NCBI GenBank assembly: GCA_002803225.1
Contig: NXFV01000917.1
Location: forward strand, 56,872-120,871
Direction: 5' to 3'
DNA from: Gamarada debralockiae
Taxonomy: Eukaryota; Ascomycota; Leotiomycetes; Helotiales; Hyphodiscaceae
Length of the DNA stretch: 64,000 nt
Part shown: positions 1-11,597 of the stretch, piece after piece
How positions within the stretch are numbered: position 1 is the first letter of the stretch
Layout of the letters: every line of letters begins with the position of its first letter
The notes under the pieces: generated by a model
What the model was told of the DNA's origin: nothing
Database searches by the model: none
Seen by the model: only the letters and a program-made list of their open reading frames with translations
Made by a program: the position numbers and the translations under genes

Positions 1-974
1 CCATCAACTCTGAGATCCGCTCCAGTCATGAAGCTGCTACCATCACCGAGCAGAAACAAAACGGGAGCCCGATACTCTTCAGGCCTCGATATTCGATGTA
101 GCATATTGTCACCAATCCACTGCTTCAAGACTTCCGGCCTTTTCCGCGCACCTGCGCTCAGTGGCGTATCGATATACCCGGGACTTAGTGAGTTGACCCT
201 AATAGAAGAGCCTCCTTCCTGGGTGCCCCACTCTGCAGCAAGAGATCTTGCCAGCTGAAGAATGGCTGATTTGGAGGAGTTGTAAGCTGCTGTGTTAACC
301 CCCTGTCCAGAGTCAGACATGATGTTTACGGGAAAGGGATGAGGAAAGAACAAGCCTTGTTTGCTACATGACCACTTATACTCGCAATAAGCACCACACT
401 TCCAGAACTCTTCTGCCGCTGCATCACTCGTGCTGCAGCTTGCACCACAAGAAAGGTCCCCACGACATTGACATCGAGCAACTTCCGGAAAGCTTCAGGA
501 GGGTAGTCAACGGCGTCGACCTCTCCTGAGATGCCTGCGCAGGTGACGACACCTCGCAAGGGGTAGCGGAGTGCTTCGGTCGCTGCTTCCACTGTCTCCG
601 AGACCGCGGCCGCATCAGTTACGTCGACTGACCAGGAGGAGTAGAGTGTCTGGTTTGCTTTGGCAACAGCATAGAACTTGTCTGGTGCCAATGTGTCAGT
701 TTTGGGGAGTTGATGCCCGGTGTAGCAGGTTAAAGTCACCCATATGCAATTCTTTTGAGACATCGAAGCATATCACATCACCCCCTGATTCAAGTATCGA
801 AGTCACGACTTCTGAGCCAACGCCTCCCAAGGCCCCAGTCACTTAACAGTCTTGTGATCAGCGAGTGAAGAGTTTAGTAGAGAGACAGTAAAATTTACCC
901 AAGATTGTGCGACCTTGAAGACTGAAAAGATCTTTAGTAGGGATTTTGGCCTGTGTCGCGTGATCCATATCCAT
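1..974 (-). CDS. Short-chain dehydrogenase/reductase, C-terminus cut by window edge
   Basis: This encodes an NAD(P)-dependent oxidoreductase of the classical SDR family; its substrate cannot be told. I read exons 974-899, 841-740, 681-about 360 and about 310 to the left edge. The first introns (898-842 and 739-682) have GT..AG borders, and the second has a CTGAC branch site. The N-terminal Rossmann motif TGALGGVG follows directly on the first splice. Further along come VDVTD, a VTCAGISG strand corresponding to NNAG, the LLDVNVVGTF helix, an IASISG strand and the catalytic AAYNSSK (YxxxK). The last visible residues, MTGADLRVDG, are the usual SDR C-terminus, so only a few residues lie outside the window. 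The third intron has no clear GT donor; a GC donor after AACAAG would keep the frame. The gene diverges from nothing nearby and is tail-on to sequence beyond the edge. Confidence 0.85.
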
Positions 975-1168
975 GGTATTCGGATGGGCTCACAAATGTT
1001 CCGCAATTAGAAGGCTGTCTTATCACGGTGACGTTGTTTTGAACCCAGCTTCGGGCCCTCTTAATCCCGTTAGCGTATGCGACCTGCAGCCAGACGTTGA
1101 TCTCCGCGTGAACGGCAAGGGACTGACCCAAAACCTTCTATCAGTATTCAAAACAATAAATGGTTCTA

Positions 1169-3953
1169 TCAACGATCCTCCAACTCCATACCATCACCAT
1201 CATCGAGAGCATCTTCTTCGGTCCCATCCACTACAGCGAAACTATGACCCGTCCCTCTGGGCGGACTCCTCAATTCCTCATGCGGTTCATTCCCCAGCCT
1301 AATCTTCCCTCTGCTAACATGATAGACTCGATCCGAAACCCACAAAGCGCTCTTCATTAATACACCCCAAAGCCATTCCTGACCCTCATCCAAATGTCTA
1401 TCATCTCTAGGATTCTCGCTCGCCTCGACCTTGAATTGGTATTTCAGACAATCCTTGACCGTCACGAGACCAGTCAGTTTCCCATGATATTCGATGAGGA
1501 TAACCCTGGGTCCAATCTTGCGGAATAGCTCCATGACTGTTTCCAAAGGGAGGCGAGGATGCACCGTAACGGGCGTGGCGTCAATGAAACGGCTGAAGTC
1601 GACGGACGACGATGCCATGCCTTCGAATGTTATCGGAGCTGCCGATGCTGGTGGTGTTATAGGGTTGAGTGATGTTGGAGGGCTGAAGTAGCATTTTGCG
1701 GTGGGGCTGATAGAGCGATCTCGTTTCATGCGATCAATAGCATACCGCAGCTCTGTGCGGCCTATATACCCGACTAGAATTTTGGAGTTGTGATCTTCCA
1801 CGATGGGGAAGCCCTGGTATTTATCTTCTCTGAGGAGTTGTTCCACGTTCTTCATACTGAGACCGGTGGTGGGTAGCGCGATGACTTCGCTCGTCATGAC
1901 TTGTGAGACGGGTACCCCGAATGTGTGGTCTTCTTTGTTGTCAAGGAAAGGGAAGCCATTGAACCAGATCATTCGATCTGCGATGCCACCCTTCCCGAAG
2001 AGCTCACCAACGGCCTTGGTAACACCAACTACGATCATGGTGGGTAGAATATAGGTGAGTGCGCCAGTAAGCTCGAACATGATGACCACGACAGAGACTG
2101 TGATGTGCATGATACCGCTCAGGGCTGCGCCAGCTCCCAAGAATGCATATGTTCCGGGGGTGATACATGGAACATCTGGAGCACAAGCAGAGAAGAACAC
2201 GGAGTCTGGGTAAGCTTCGTGAAGGGCTTGGACGAGAATTCCGACGGTTCTGCCGAAGGATGCGCCGATTGCCATGGAGGGGACAAAAATTCCCGCTGGT
2301 ACTTTGCATCCATACGAGATGATTACAAGGAATATTCGAAAAATTGTGGCTATTGTTAGGGAGATGGCCATCGTCAACCGGTTCTCCTTATCGCAGAGTC
2401 CGTTGTAGTCTTCAGCACCCTCACATTCCAAGAACAGAATTTCCATGCTTTCAGTCATGTCGATCCGTAAGAACATGTTGGGATAGCAGATGATGGCCGT
2501 GCCCGTGGCCAGCAGTGTGGCTTCCAGGAGAGCGTACTTGGTGAGATATTTCTTTCGGAACGCTTGCGCTCTCAAGTTCCATTTTATCACAAAGGCGCCG
2601 TAGAGTCCTCCAAATATACCAAGGATTATATAGAAAACGACTTCAAAAAAGTGCCATGATCGATCATAGCGTACTTGAAACATGACAAGTTGGCCTGTTC
2701 GGAAGGGGTTCATAGCTGCTAAAACAGCAGTTGCGACCAGAGCACAGAAATAACTCCGCCACATCGTCTTGAGCGGGAAATATGATGACATCTCTTCGAG
2801 AGAGAATATGACGCCTCCGATGGGACTTCCAAAAGCTACGGCAACACCGGCTGCAGCGCAAGCGCTCAGGATCTCTCGTGTTTTGGATGCATTTCGTTTG
2901 TACTTGTCGAAGAGCCTCGAAATAACATTGCCGGTGCAGACCGCGTAGTGGACACTAGGTCCTTCTTTACCAACTGACAATCCTGAAGCAATGGCAAGAG
3001 GTAGTGCGACTGATTTGATGAGCAAGGTCCAGAAGCCCAGGAAGCCTTTCATAACAAAGCCTGCTATGATGCATTTGATCTCGGAAATTCCAGATCCTGC
3101 GGCATACGGGGCAAATGATTTCACAAGACTTGCCGAGGTCCAAGCAAATATGGTCTGTAGAAGTAAGTATACATAAAGTGTAAGATGGAGTGGAGCATAC
3201 GGCGAATGTAATATAGAGGATATAGTTGATTGGAGTAAGAGAGCTCCACCGATGCCAGTCCTCACAACCTGCCTATATCAGCATGTAGTTCCATGTAGTC
3301 AAGGCCCTAAACCCTACCATTGTCCTCTCCCCAACAACAAAAGCTCTCATTCAGGTAGAACGCAGTTTTGCAATACCCAAGCTTCACATCTGAAAGCCAT
3401 TCAGTTATTATGTTCAAAAACGCCGCGTTGAGTCCGATCGCAGCACCTATGTTCATTTGAGCCCTATTCTTCTCATCCCATATTTCGCAGCTCACCAATG
3501 AGTGTAACCACTATCCAACCCTGCGCCGCATCGTAAGATTCCCACAGCTTGTATCTCCAACCAGCTCGTCCACCTCTCTCGAAAAACCCCGCTGTCTCTT
3601 TCCGCCGGACCTTGCGTCTAATTTGTTCTTTCGCAGCATCTTGCACCCAATCTAACAGCTTCTGTCAGTTTCGTGGATCGCGTTCGAGGTCGTTGGGTAG
3701 CTACCTATCGTAGTAAAATCCTGCCAACAAATTAGCAACACATTCAACTAGTTTAAAAGCTTCCAACAAAATAGCGTACCTCATATCTCTTAATCTCCTC
3801 AATTTCCTCATCAATTTGATGCTCTGCGACATTCGGCGCCGCGGCAGCCTCGCCTTGCTCAGCACTGGAGATTGCGAAAGAGAGTCGAGATGAAAAGGAT
3901 GGGCGTGTCTGAAGCCGCGAAGGAAAAGATATAGAGGATGATCGGGAGTTCAT
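1169..3953 (-). CDS. CLC-family chloride channel/transporter with CBS domains (Gef1/CLC-3 type)
   Basis: This is an integral membrane chloride transporter, likely in Golgi/endosomal membranes as for yeast Gef1. Six exons (3953-3780, 3720-3705, 3651-3496, 3446-3318, 3268-3201, 3154-1169) join in frame to 842 residues. Signatures in order are IGLNAAFLNIITEWLSD, the fungal/CLC-3 luminal Cys motif GCEDWHRW, GSGISEIK near residue 201, GKEGPSVHYA with the gating glutamate near 245, and IFSLEEM near 300. The glutamate in the last motif is typical of Cl-/H+ exchangers rather than channels. Two CBS domains close the protein (around VSQVMTSEV and IDATPVTVH). The cytosolic N-terminus is Ser-rich. Exon 2 is only 16 nt. 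An in-frame ATG at 3265 lies in an intron-shifted frame and is not the real start. The family assignment is certain; the exchanger activity is inferred. Confidence 0.93.
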
Positions 3954-4655
3954 GGTCCTATTCGTAGAAGTTTCATATTCTCAAGCTGTCAACTTGGGTC
4001 GTTCTGGCTGCTTTGGCTATCTATAGCCTGTATCTGGATCGTGATTGAATTGCGTCTTGAATCGCGACGCGGCTGACGCACGGGACGGCGGAGTGCATTG
4101 GCCTCTTTGTTAGCCTTTGGCCTGAAATATAACTATTTTCTCGAAACCAGTTGGCTCATGCTTACTGCTACTTAAATGTATTACTTAAGAGGATGCCTTG
4201 GACAAATTGGACCAAGAGGTTGCTGCGCAAGATGAGCCGTTCTCAGCGTTTCTGCCTCGTTTGCCGCCAGTTTGTCGACGGAGAGATACAATAGGTGCTT
4301 AGGCAGATATGTTAATCATCATGTGACAGAGTCCCGTGACTCACACGTGCGGAGGTCAAAGCATTCCAACATATCTCTCGATACTTCGCAGCAAAGAGGC
4401 TTAAGATTCATACTTCTCTTTCGACGCGATGGATTAAGAGTGAGCAGAAGATTCTCCGTCGGAAGAGTAGTGTCGTCTCGTCTTGAGGCGAATTTAATCC
4501 CCCTCATTCTGACCCGAGGATAAGCCGGCCTGTATTCCAAAATCAGGCTGCTACATCAAGACCTCTTTTCAACATCGCCAGCAACAGTATTTCCGTTATT
4601 ATCCATCTACGTAGCATCACATAACTCAGAAGCTACAGCTATTTCAGCTTTCAAG
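3954..4655. other. Intergenic region, divergent promoters
   Basis: These roughly 700 bases separate the CLC gene (minus) from the LysM gene (plus), so they should hold both promoters. I see no convincing ORF. CT-rich stretches occur just before the LysM start, as is common in fungal promoters, but no specific factor site can be claimed. Confidence 0.5.
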
Positions 4656-5290
4656 ATGAGCCGCTGGTCCCGGGAAGATTCGGTATGAGAGCCTCGCAAC
4701 CTTCGTGCATCTCTGACCTAACCCAACTAGGACGAGGGTCGCTTGCCGGAAGGCATGCAACGTATTGGCTATGATGCTGATACCCAAACATACAGCTACC
4801 GAGATCAGGATGGTAGCTACTGGGAAGGAGATCCGGGTGCGAGATACGGAGAACTTCACCGAAGTAAGCAGTTCTAACTCGAGCAGCCGCAATCCAAATT
4901 AACAGCATTATCTAGGCGGCAGCGGCTATCAGCCCATGGCAATGGCCAGCGTAGGTCTCACTCTATGTTCATGAAATTAACACTAACAGCAATTAGGAGC
5001 AAGCTATGCGCAAAGGTAACCGGGAGGCCTGGCGGTATATGCTCCCGTTCTTCTTGCTAGTTTCGGTGTTCCTCCTCGCTCTATTCCGCTTCCTTGGATC
5101 TGCCGCCGCGCCAACGCCACTTGTCTGTGCAGAGAATTCCGTTCGATACCTGGTTAAACCTGGAGACTCGTGCTGGGCCATTGCAAATGACCGCGATGCG
5201 ACGGTAGCAGACCTGACGAGGCTTAACCAAGGTATGGACTGTAGCTTGCTGAAGGCTGGCAGAGAGATTTGTGTGCCGATCAACGAGTAG
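4656..5290 (+). CDS. Small membrane-anchored LysM-domain protein
   Basis: Four exons (4656-4682, 4731-4863, 4916-4950, 4997-5290) give a 162-residue protein; each intron is about 46-52 nt with clean GT..AG ends. The N-terminal half is hydrophilic and carries the tract YRDQDGSYWEGDPG. A single hydrophobic segment at about residues 80-99 (LPFFLLVSVFLLALF) has basic residues just before it. The C-terminal half, about 115-160, is one LysM module (RYLVKPGDSCWAIA...LKAGREICVP). LysM modules bind N-acetylglucosamine polymers. With no cleavable signal peptide and positive residues on the N-side, the likely topology is type II, with LysM on the luminal or cell-wall side. This differs from secreted LysM effectors. 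No other domain is seen. The topology is inferred. Confidence 0.85.
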
Positions 5291-7269
5291 CGACTGGGGA
5301 CGTTTGGTATACATTATGTTGTGATTCTAGTGAAGGAACAAGGAAGGGTAAACAAAAATATTTTTCGAGATCAAGAGGATCTTTGGGGACTTTTGACTCC
5401 ATGAATATTTACTTCGTAGTGATCGCACAAGTCACAAGGTCGACCGACTTCCGTGCAACCCGCGTTCACGTGATTACGGTTACACCAGCCCTGGCAGAAA
5501 CAGTTAAAACCAACACTACCGTACACCTAAATTCTCTATTCACAGTTGGGGTCGTGATGCACTCCTACACACTGCAGTCTGCATTATCTATCGTCATGGC
5601 TGCTATCTCCGAACTGGATACAATCCACGTAAACCAGATCAACGAAGGGCTTAGCGCCTTTCGCCGCCCTTCAAAAAGTGAGGCCTGTCCCTACTTCCCT
5701 AGTGGTGCGAGAGGTTCCGCTTAATTCCATTAACAGCCAAGATATCCGACTTTGATTTACAGGCCAATACCAATTTACCAGGTACCAGGTCTCTTTGATG
5801 CCGGTGAACTCTTCGACTTTGAGCAGCTAGCGAGGGAGTCAATAGCTATTAGTATCAAGATGATTTGACTGCGGCAAAGGAAAGAGACTTCGGTAATCTA
5901 TCTGATGATAAAGATAGCCTTTTTAGTGAGGCAGTTAGCTCTGCCAAAGACATCGACGACGAAGCGTGTAGTAAAGAGGAAGAGGGCGTGATAAGAGCTA
6001 TGGTGTTGTAACAGCTAAGGTAGCTGGAGGGCAACAGGAGGGATCACAGTATATCAGAGAAGTAGCAATGTGGAAGAGAGACAATAGTGGTTGTATTCGT
6101 GGTGGTTAAAAATAGGTTCAGTAGTACTTATACGCTTGTGAATGATAAAAGCTCAAGCTTGCCTCCCTTCAAGTAAGGTCGACAGCCTTACTTATACTCC
6201 ATTCCTAGCTACTAGCTCCTTGTAGTAGCTATACTAGCTGCTAGCTTCGTACGAGCTAGTATCGGCCTTTCTGATCCCTTCGGGGGTTACCGACTTCCAG
6301 TTCCCAGGTCACCTTGTACCTTATGGCCTTCTAGATCTTCAGGGGCTTCCACAGGTCCAAATCAGCCCTTCCGAGTCTCTATGGGCCTAGACTACTTCTT
6401 CAAGACCTAGGCCTTATTCCAGTCCTTCTGGGGCTTCCGTAGACCTAAGCCAGACCTCCGTGTCACGGCACCACAGAGCAGCCTCAAGAAGTGTGACGGC
6501 CCTGGCCCTTGCGCGCGATATCGAAAAATATCTTGCACCTCTATCAGACGATAGGCAAATCACTTTCCGAGGCCAGATATAGATTCGCCGCACGCTCAAG
6601 GCTTCGAAGGTCGCGTGCGACATCGACAAAGACGTTGCGATCGAGGCCAAAATCGAGCCGGCCCTGGCCCTGGTCCTCTCTAATGTTTTCCCCCCACCGC
6701 GGCGGAAACCCAACCTTTCTCTTGCTTGCCTAGCGTGGCTTGGCAAAGCTCTTGTACATAAGCTCGAGCTCCTCACAGAACCCATCAGTTTACCATCAGT
6801 ACGTCTCTTGCTACTAAAGTCACACCCCACAATTTTCACCTCAACTCCTGCCACTTTGCAGCCAACTATCTTCGACAGCTTCCCACGGGTTTTGAAGCTT
6901 TCTTCAACCTTGTATGACATCTACATCAAATTACAGAAATAGCCCCTTGATCATTAGAGTGGCGAATATTGATTATCTTAAAGATTGGAACAAAGTTTAT
7001 AAGCGAAGCCCACCCTATTCCATCCCCGCGGCCTTGAAACTCATGTGAATTCAGCAATTCATTCTTTTTCGGCAACGCAGAGATGTTTTCCTCAAGTTGA
7101 CCATGGAAATTGTCGTACAAGAGGTGTATTTGATTCTGCAGTACATCCATATATAGTTACATCTATCCTTCACCACCAGGATCCTCTCCTCAACCAAGCA
7201 CCAAAGACTCCAATTCTTAGTTCATCTTCGGAGATCTGTCGTACATATCTCACGGCGTTGAAAATGAAA
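5291..7269. other. Gene-poor stretch with decayed coding fragments
   Basis: No intact gene is visible in these 2 kb. Around 5850-6010 a short acidic reading frame on the plus strand (rich in D, E and K, ending in a stop) looks like a relic. At 6190-6260 the sequence is a TAGCTA-rich, locally palindromic low-complexity tract. From about 6510 to 6942 one plus frame is open apart from a single TAG near 6580 and ends at TAG after YIKLQK. Its lysine/leucine-rich translation is not one I recognise. The whole stretch may be an old mobile-element or duplicate-gene remnant. Confidence 0.4.
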
Positions 7270-9585
7270 TCAGTACTCCCAGGAACGAGTATTCTCTGCG
7301 CGGCCACCTCCTCTTGAACTTCGGGTCGATGTAGTAGCAAGTGCCTCACCTGATTTAGAAGCAGTTCTCTGTTCTGGAGATAGAGGTATGCCCACTAAAT
7401 CAGACCGAAACATCTTCCCAGGTGGACACGTTGGAAGTCCAAGCTTCTCCACTATACTTTGACGGCCATCCCATTGCAGTCCAATTCTGAGGGTGGGTGG
7501 CTCCTTCTCCTTGCCTTTGCCATCTATGATGTTGAGAGGGAAGTCCAGTTCCTCTACAATTCCCGTTAGTTTGTGACTGGCATTGTAAACTGAAACATCT
7601 ACATACCATCATAGCCGTAGATCAAGGACTTGTCTGCAAGAGTTGCCTCGACACCAGCAATGGACGAAAATTTCAACCTGACCCTCGATATCTCTTTGTC
7701 AGTGAACCCCGCAACTCGATCGTAGACCTCCAGATCAATCATTCCTGCATCGGGTGGGATATCGAGGGTGAATGTTTGGTTCCAAACTGGATCTTGAGTT
7801 TTCTGGATTGCATCCGTCTTGAGTTCAAACTTCCTGCATGAGCCTCCCAACTTGTTGGGGCCGTAAAATACGATCTTTACCCACGCGGTGGGGACTCTGA
7901 AACTTGACTTTGGCAGGGAGAAGGCTCCTATAACCCGCAGTTTAATGTGCTCGTTCTCCGAGCCAGATAATATCCTCTCTGCAACTTGCCAGTCTTTCAA
8001 TTCCTTTATCGCTTGCCATCGAAGACCTGGCGTCATCCGGTGAAAGCCTCGGCAATAGAGAGCCGCGTTCTGGGTGGTGTCCCATCCAGCAAGTTGCTTT
8101 TCGACCCAAGCTACTCGGGCGCTCATCTGCAAATTCTTCCACGAGAGATCGATGTCCTTGGGCGAGCGAGTGACGTAAGTTCTTCCAGTGTAGATAGTTG
8201 CGAAAGCATTCATGTATCCCATAACATATGTCAGAAGGCGATAAAAGCCCTTCTGTGCCAACTCGAATTTCATGACTGGAAAACTGGACTCAGAGCGGAC
8301 CGCCATCGCTGTGCTAGATTCGTAGTCGAGAGTATCTAGATCACTGAAACGGGAGACGCTTGAGTTCTGTTCTTGAAGCAGAGCAAATCTCCCCATGGCG
8401 TCAGCCATTACCTCCAATGACTGGAGGGCTTCATCAGTTGTCCCAGTTTGGCCAATCAGTTTCCGTTCAAACGAAGTTCTCAGCAAGCGTTTAAATCTTT
8501 CGATCTCTGCAGAGCATCTTGGTGCTGTCTGGTAAGCCATCACGCTGAACGAATCGGCAGCCATCGTTTGGACGACTTCATCTAGGGTACTGTATTGATG
8601 TTGTAGTGAAGGGGGAAGCCAACTCCAAGGATGTGCACCAAAGCCAGACGACTCTACAAGCTGTGTTGCTCTGAATCTGGCTTCAGCTCTTATGGCCTCG
8701 TCGATGTACTGGGAAAAGTTGTCATCCAGCGATTTATCTGCTCCATCCTCGAAGGTATATGGAGGGGGCTCAGCTTTGGATGACGTGGCTATTGGCTCCA
8801 CCGGTGCGGCTCTCAGAACCATGTTGGCTTGCTCCAAAGACTGGACCTTTTCCTCTATGGTGCCTTTTCGCGCACCTGGGGTATAACCTGGCAAGGCTTC
8901 GTCATCTGGGTTTTCAGTTGGGTAGTTCTCCTTGAGCCATTTTTCAATGAAGAAGAACTCTTCTTCGATGAGATCCTTGGGAAAGCCCAGTCGCTCAAGC
9001 TCGGCCTCTAAAACTGTCCAATCTGTGACGATGGATCGCTGGAACTCTCCGGATTTTATTTCGCGGATTTGATCCAGTATGTCCAGCAATTTGGCTTGGG
9101 AACGACTTTGGGTCATAGATTAACGGATGTTGAACTACGTAGCTTGAGGGGTTCTTACGTCCGGAGAGTCTCAATAAATTCATTGAGATAGTTTTCTTGT
9201 TCCAAAACCTCCCTCTGAACGTCCGGGACCCCTTCCAGCTTTCCATGATGTGCTCGGCTTCTCGCCAACATTCCCTCTAATTCTAGAAGAACAGCATTGC
9301 AACCATCTTTGAGGCCTTGAAGGGCCTCCTTATCCGTTGCCAAAGGCTCGACTGCTCGAAGTGATTCATCGACCAAACGCAGCTTCCCCGACAAGGAGAA
9401 AACATCCTCACAGATGGAGTCGAGATGAACTGGGCCCTTTGAAAGCACCCTGTAGTTCTGTCGCAATGTTAACAGCGGCTATGAAAGGATAGGACTAAAT
9501 CTCAGACCTTCCACGCTCTTGCTATCAGACTGTCCATATCAACCGACGCGTGCTCGGAACTATCGCCATTGAGTTGACGGGCCAT
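7270..9585 (-). CDS. C2-domain protein with N-terminal coiled coil
   Basis: Exons run from the ATG at 9585 (MARQLNGDSSEHASVDMDSL...) through about 9467-9159, 9105 down to about 7607, and a last exon ending at 7270. The 9158-9106 intron joins ETLRT to RSQAKLLDIL and skips an in-intron ATG at 9116. The protein is about 700 residues. The first 130 residues are helical and heptad-like. A long alpha-helical middle follows, of unknown function. A C2 domain sits near the C-terminus (HIKLRVIGAFSLPKSS...QDPVWNQTFTLDIP...IDLEVYD); such domains bind phospholipid, often with Ca2+. The tail is Ser/Arg-rich. It could be a membrane-trafficking or vesicle protein, but I cannot place it in a named family. Donor 9539 (GTCTGA) is weak, so the first junction is less certain. 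Confidence 0.8.
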
Positions 9586-10336
9586 GTCCACAGCTAACAC
9601 TTAATGAGCCTGCACCGTAATCTCCAACTAACATCTCGAGACATGAATGTGTGGATTTTCACGCACGAGGCTGGTAGAACATGCGCTCTTTATGAGTGTG
9701 CCTCTTGGTCGCATGCACAGCCCGCAGCTCTCTCATGGCAGGGCTGCCTCGACATTACAATACCGAGCGCCGTTACTCTCCTTCTCTGCCTCGGCATCCT
9801 GTGAAAGGAAAAGCAGCCCACCAACTGAATGGAACTGGGTTCAACACCCTGAGGATGATAGCATGGAAATGACAATGATGATTTATTGTAAGAATGTCTC
9901 GATGAGCAATCGAGGAATGCCAAAACCAGGGGAGACATGGCTTCCGCAGCAGTGGCGTGGTTAGCCCAAAACAGGGGATAAAAGGCGTGAGCTATCCCTG
10001 TAGCCACGCTAGAAACGCATCGCGTCAACCACCGCCAGCAACCAAGCTTTCTTCAACATTACCCAGGTCGTGAATATGATAATGTAATGATCTACGGTTC
10101 TGAAGTCCTTGAGTGAGGCTCGATTCGTTCGTTCCGAATATCCAATCTTTTCTGGACGCCTTTCTCTTGATTTTGCCTGACATCTCATGTCAAGCTGACA
10201 TCCTCTGATCGTGTCTCCTCTATCTCCTGGATATATATTTGTTGATCTTCTCTACTCTTTCCTTCTTGTCTTCATCAAACTCTCCAATCTCGTCCTTTCA
10301 ATACCACAGATCAATCATCTCTCCTTCCTCGCAACA
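9586..10336. other. Intergenic region, divergent promoters
   Basis: These 750 bases lie between the minus-strand C2 gene and the plus-strand dehydrogenase. Short frames are present on both strands but have no recognisable product. The last 120 bases before the dehydrogenase ATG are strongly CT-rich, typical of a fungal core promoter or 5' leader. Nothing else is seen. Confidence 0.5.
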
Positions 10337-11469
10337 ATGGACACCTTACCCAAGAACCCAGCGTGCTTTCTCTACAGCCCTGGCGTTGCAAAATTTGAAG
10401 ATGGTCCTTACCCCTCAATCTCAGATCCCCACGACGTGATCATTCGCATAGCATATGTAGGAGTCTGCGGGAGCGATGTATATATTCCACCCCCCTCAAG
10501 CCCCCATCATCCCATACTAACCCGCGACAGGTACACTTCTGGACGCACGGCGGCATAAACTCCAAAGTCTCCCCCTCTAACCCCCTAATAATGGGCCATG
10601 AAGCCTCCGGCACCATTCACGCCATCGGCTCCTCCGTCAGTACCCTCAAACCCGGCGATCGCGTTGCCATCGAACCCGGGTATCCCTGCCGCCGCTGCAA
10701 GACCTGTAAAGCCGGCCGTTACAATTTCTGCCACCAGATGACATTCGCAGCCAGTCCCCCAGCCTCGCACGGCACACTGGCGAAATTCTTTAAGATACCT
10801 GAGGACTATTGCTATAAATTGCCCGAGGATATGGGACTGGATGAAGGCGTGCTGGTGGAGCCATTAGCCGTCGCCGTGCATGTTGCGAGACTAGCCGATA
10901 TCAGAGTCGGGCAAAGCGTTGTGGTGTTTGGTGCTGGGACGGTGGGCTTGTTGTGTGCGGCTGTTACGAAAGCTATGGGCGCCGCGAAGATCATATCCGT
11001 CGATGTCAACGCCTCCCGACTCGGCTTCGCTCGCAAATATGCTGCAACTTCCACTTTCCTCCCAACCCGCGAGGATACCGCAGAGCAAACCGCTCAGAAG
11101 ATCATAGACCTCCACTCCCTTGACGAAGAAGGTGCGGACGTAGTTCTTGAGGCCACCGGCGCCGAGCCTTGCATTGAAGCCGGAATCCACGTCTTAAAAT
11201 TGGGCGGTACGTTCGTTCAAGCTGGTCTTGGGAAGGCTAAGATTCAATTCCCCATTGTGTCGTTGTCGGAGAAGGAATTGAATATGAAGGGGAGCTTTCG
11301 GTATAATGCAGGCGATTACGATCTTGCCATGCATTTGCTTGAAAGTAAGAAGGTTTCGGTGAAGGAGTTGATTACAGGTGTGGAGCAGTTTGAGAGGGCG
11401 ACTGAGGCGTGGGAAATGACGAAGAGCGGGGAGGGGATTAAGAATCTTATTCAGGGGCCACTGGACTGA
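10337..11469 (+). CDS. Zinc-dependent polyol dehydrogenase (xylitol/sorbitol dehydrogenase type)
   Basis: This medium-chain dehydrogenase oxidises a sugar alcohol to a ketose with NAD+, probably xylitol to D-xylulose or sorbitol to fructose. It would act in the cytosol in pentose and polyol catabolism. Exons 10337-10477 and 10531-11469 give 359 residues; the 53-nt intron carries an ACTAAC branch site. Catalytic zinc ligands are C44 (GVCGSD) and H70/E71 (GHEASG). The structural zinc is held by the four cysteines of the tract PCRRCKTCKAGRYNFC. VEPLAVAVH and the Rossmann motif VFGAGTVGLL follow, then an Asp-containing SVDVNASRL, which favours NAD over NADP. The motif FRYNAGDYDLAMHLL is typical of this subfamily. 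Length is normal. L-arabinitol dehydrogenase is the main alternative. Confidence 0.93.
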
Positions 11470-11597
11470 TGCAACGAGGAACGTCCGACAACATTTCTGT
11501 TCGTTTTAGATAATTAGTCTAAACTTCTCTGCTTTTACGGTATCTCTTTTTAAAACTTCCAATCAACTTGCAAATTTTCTCTCCACCAGCATATCAT

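Noticed and set aside
5269..5724. 151-residue frame overlapping the end of the LysM gene
   Set aside because: It starts inside the last LysM codons in another frame and has no protein features.
6414..6920. Minus-strand 168-residue open frame
   Set aside because: It overlaps a plus-strand relic with better protein character; its Arg/Ser-rich translation has no recognisable motif.
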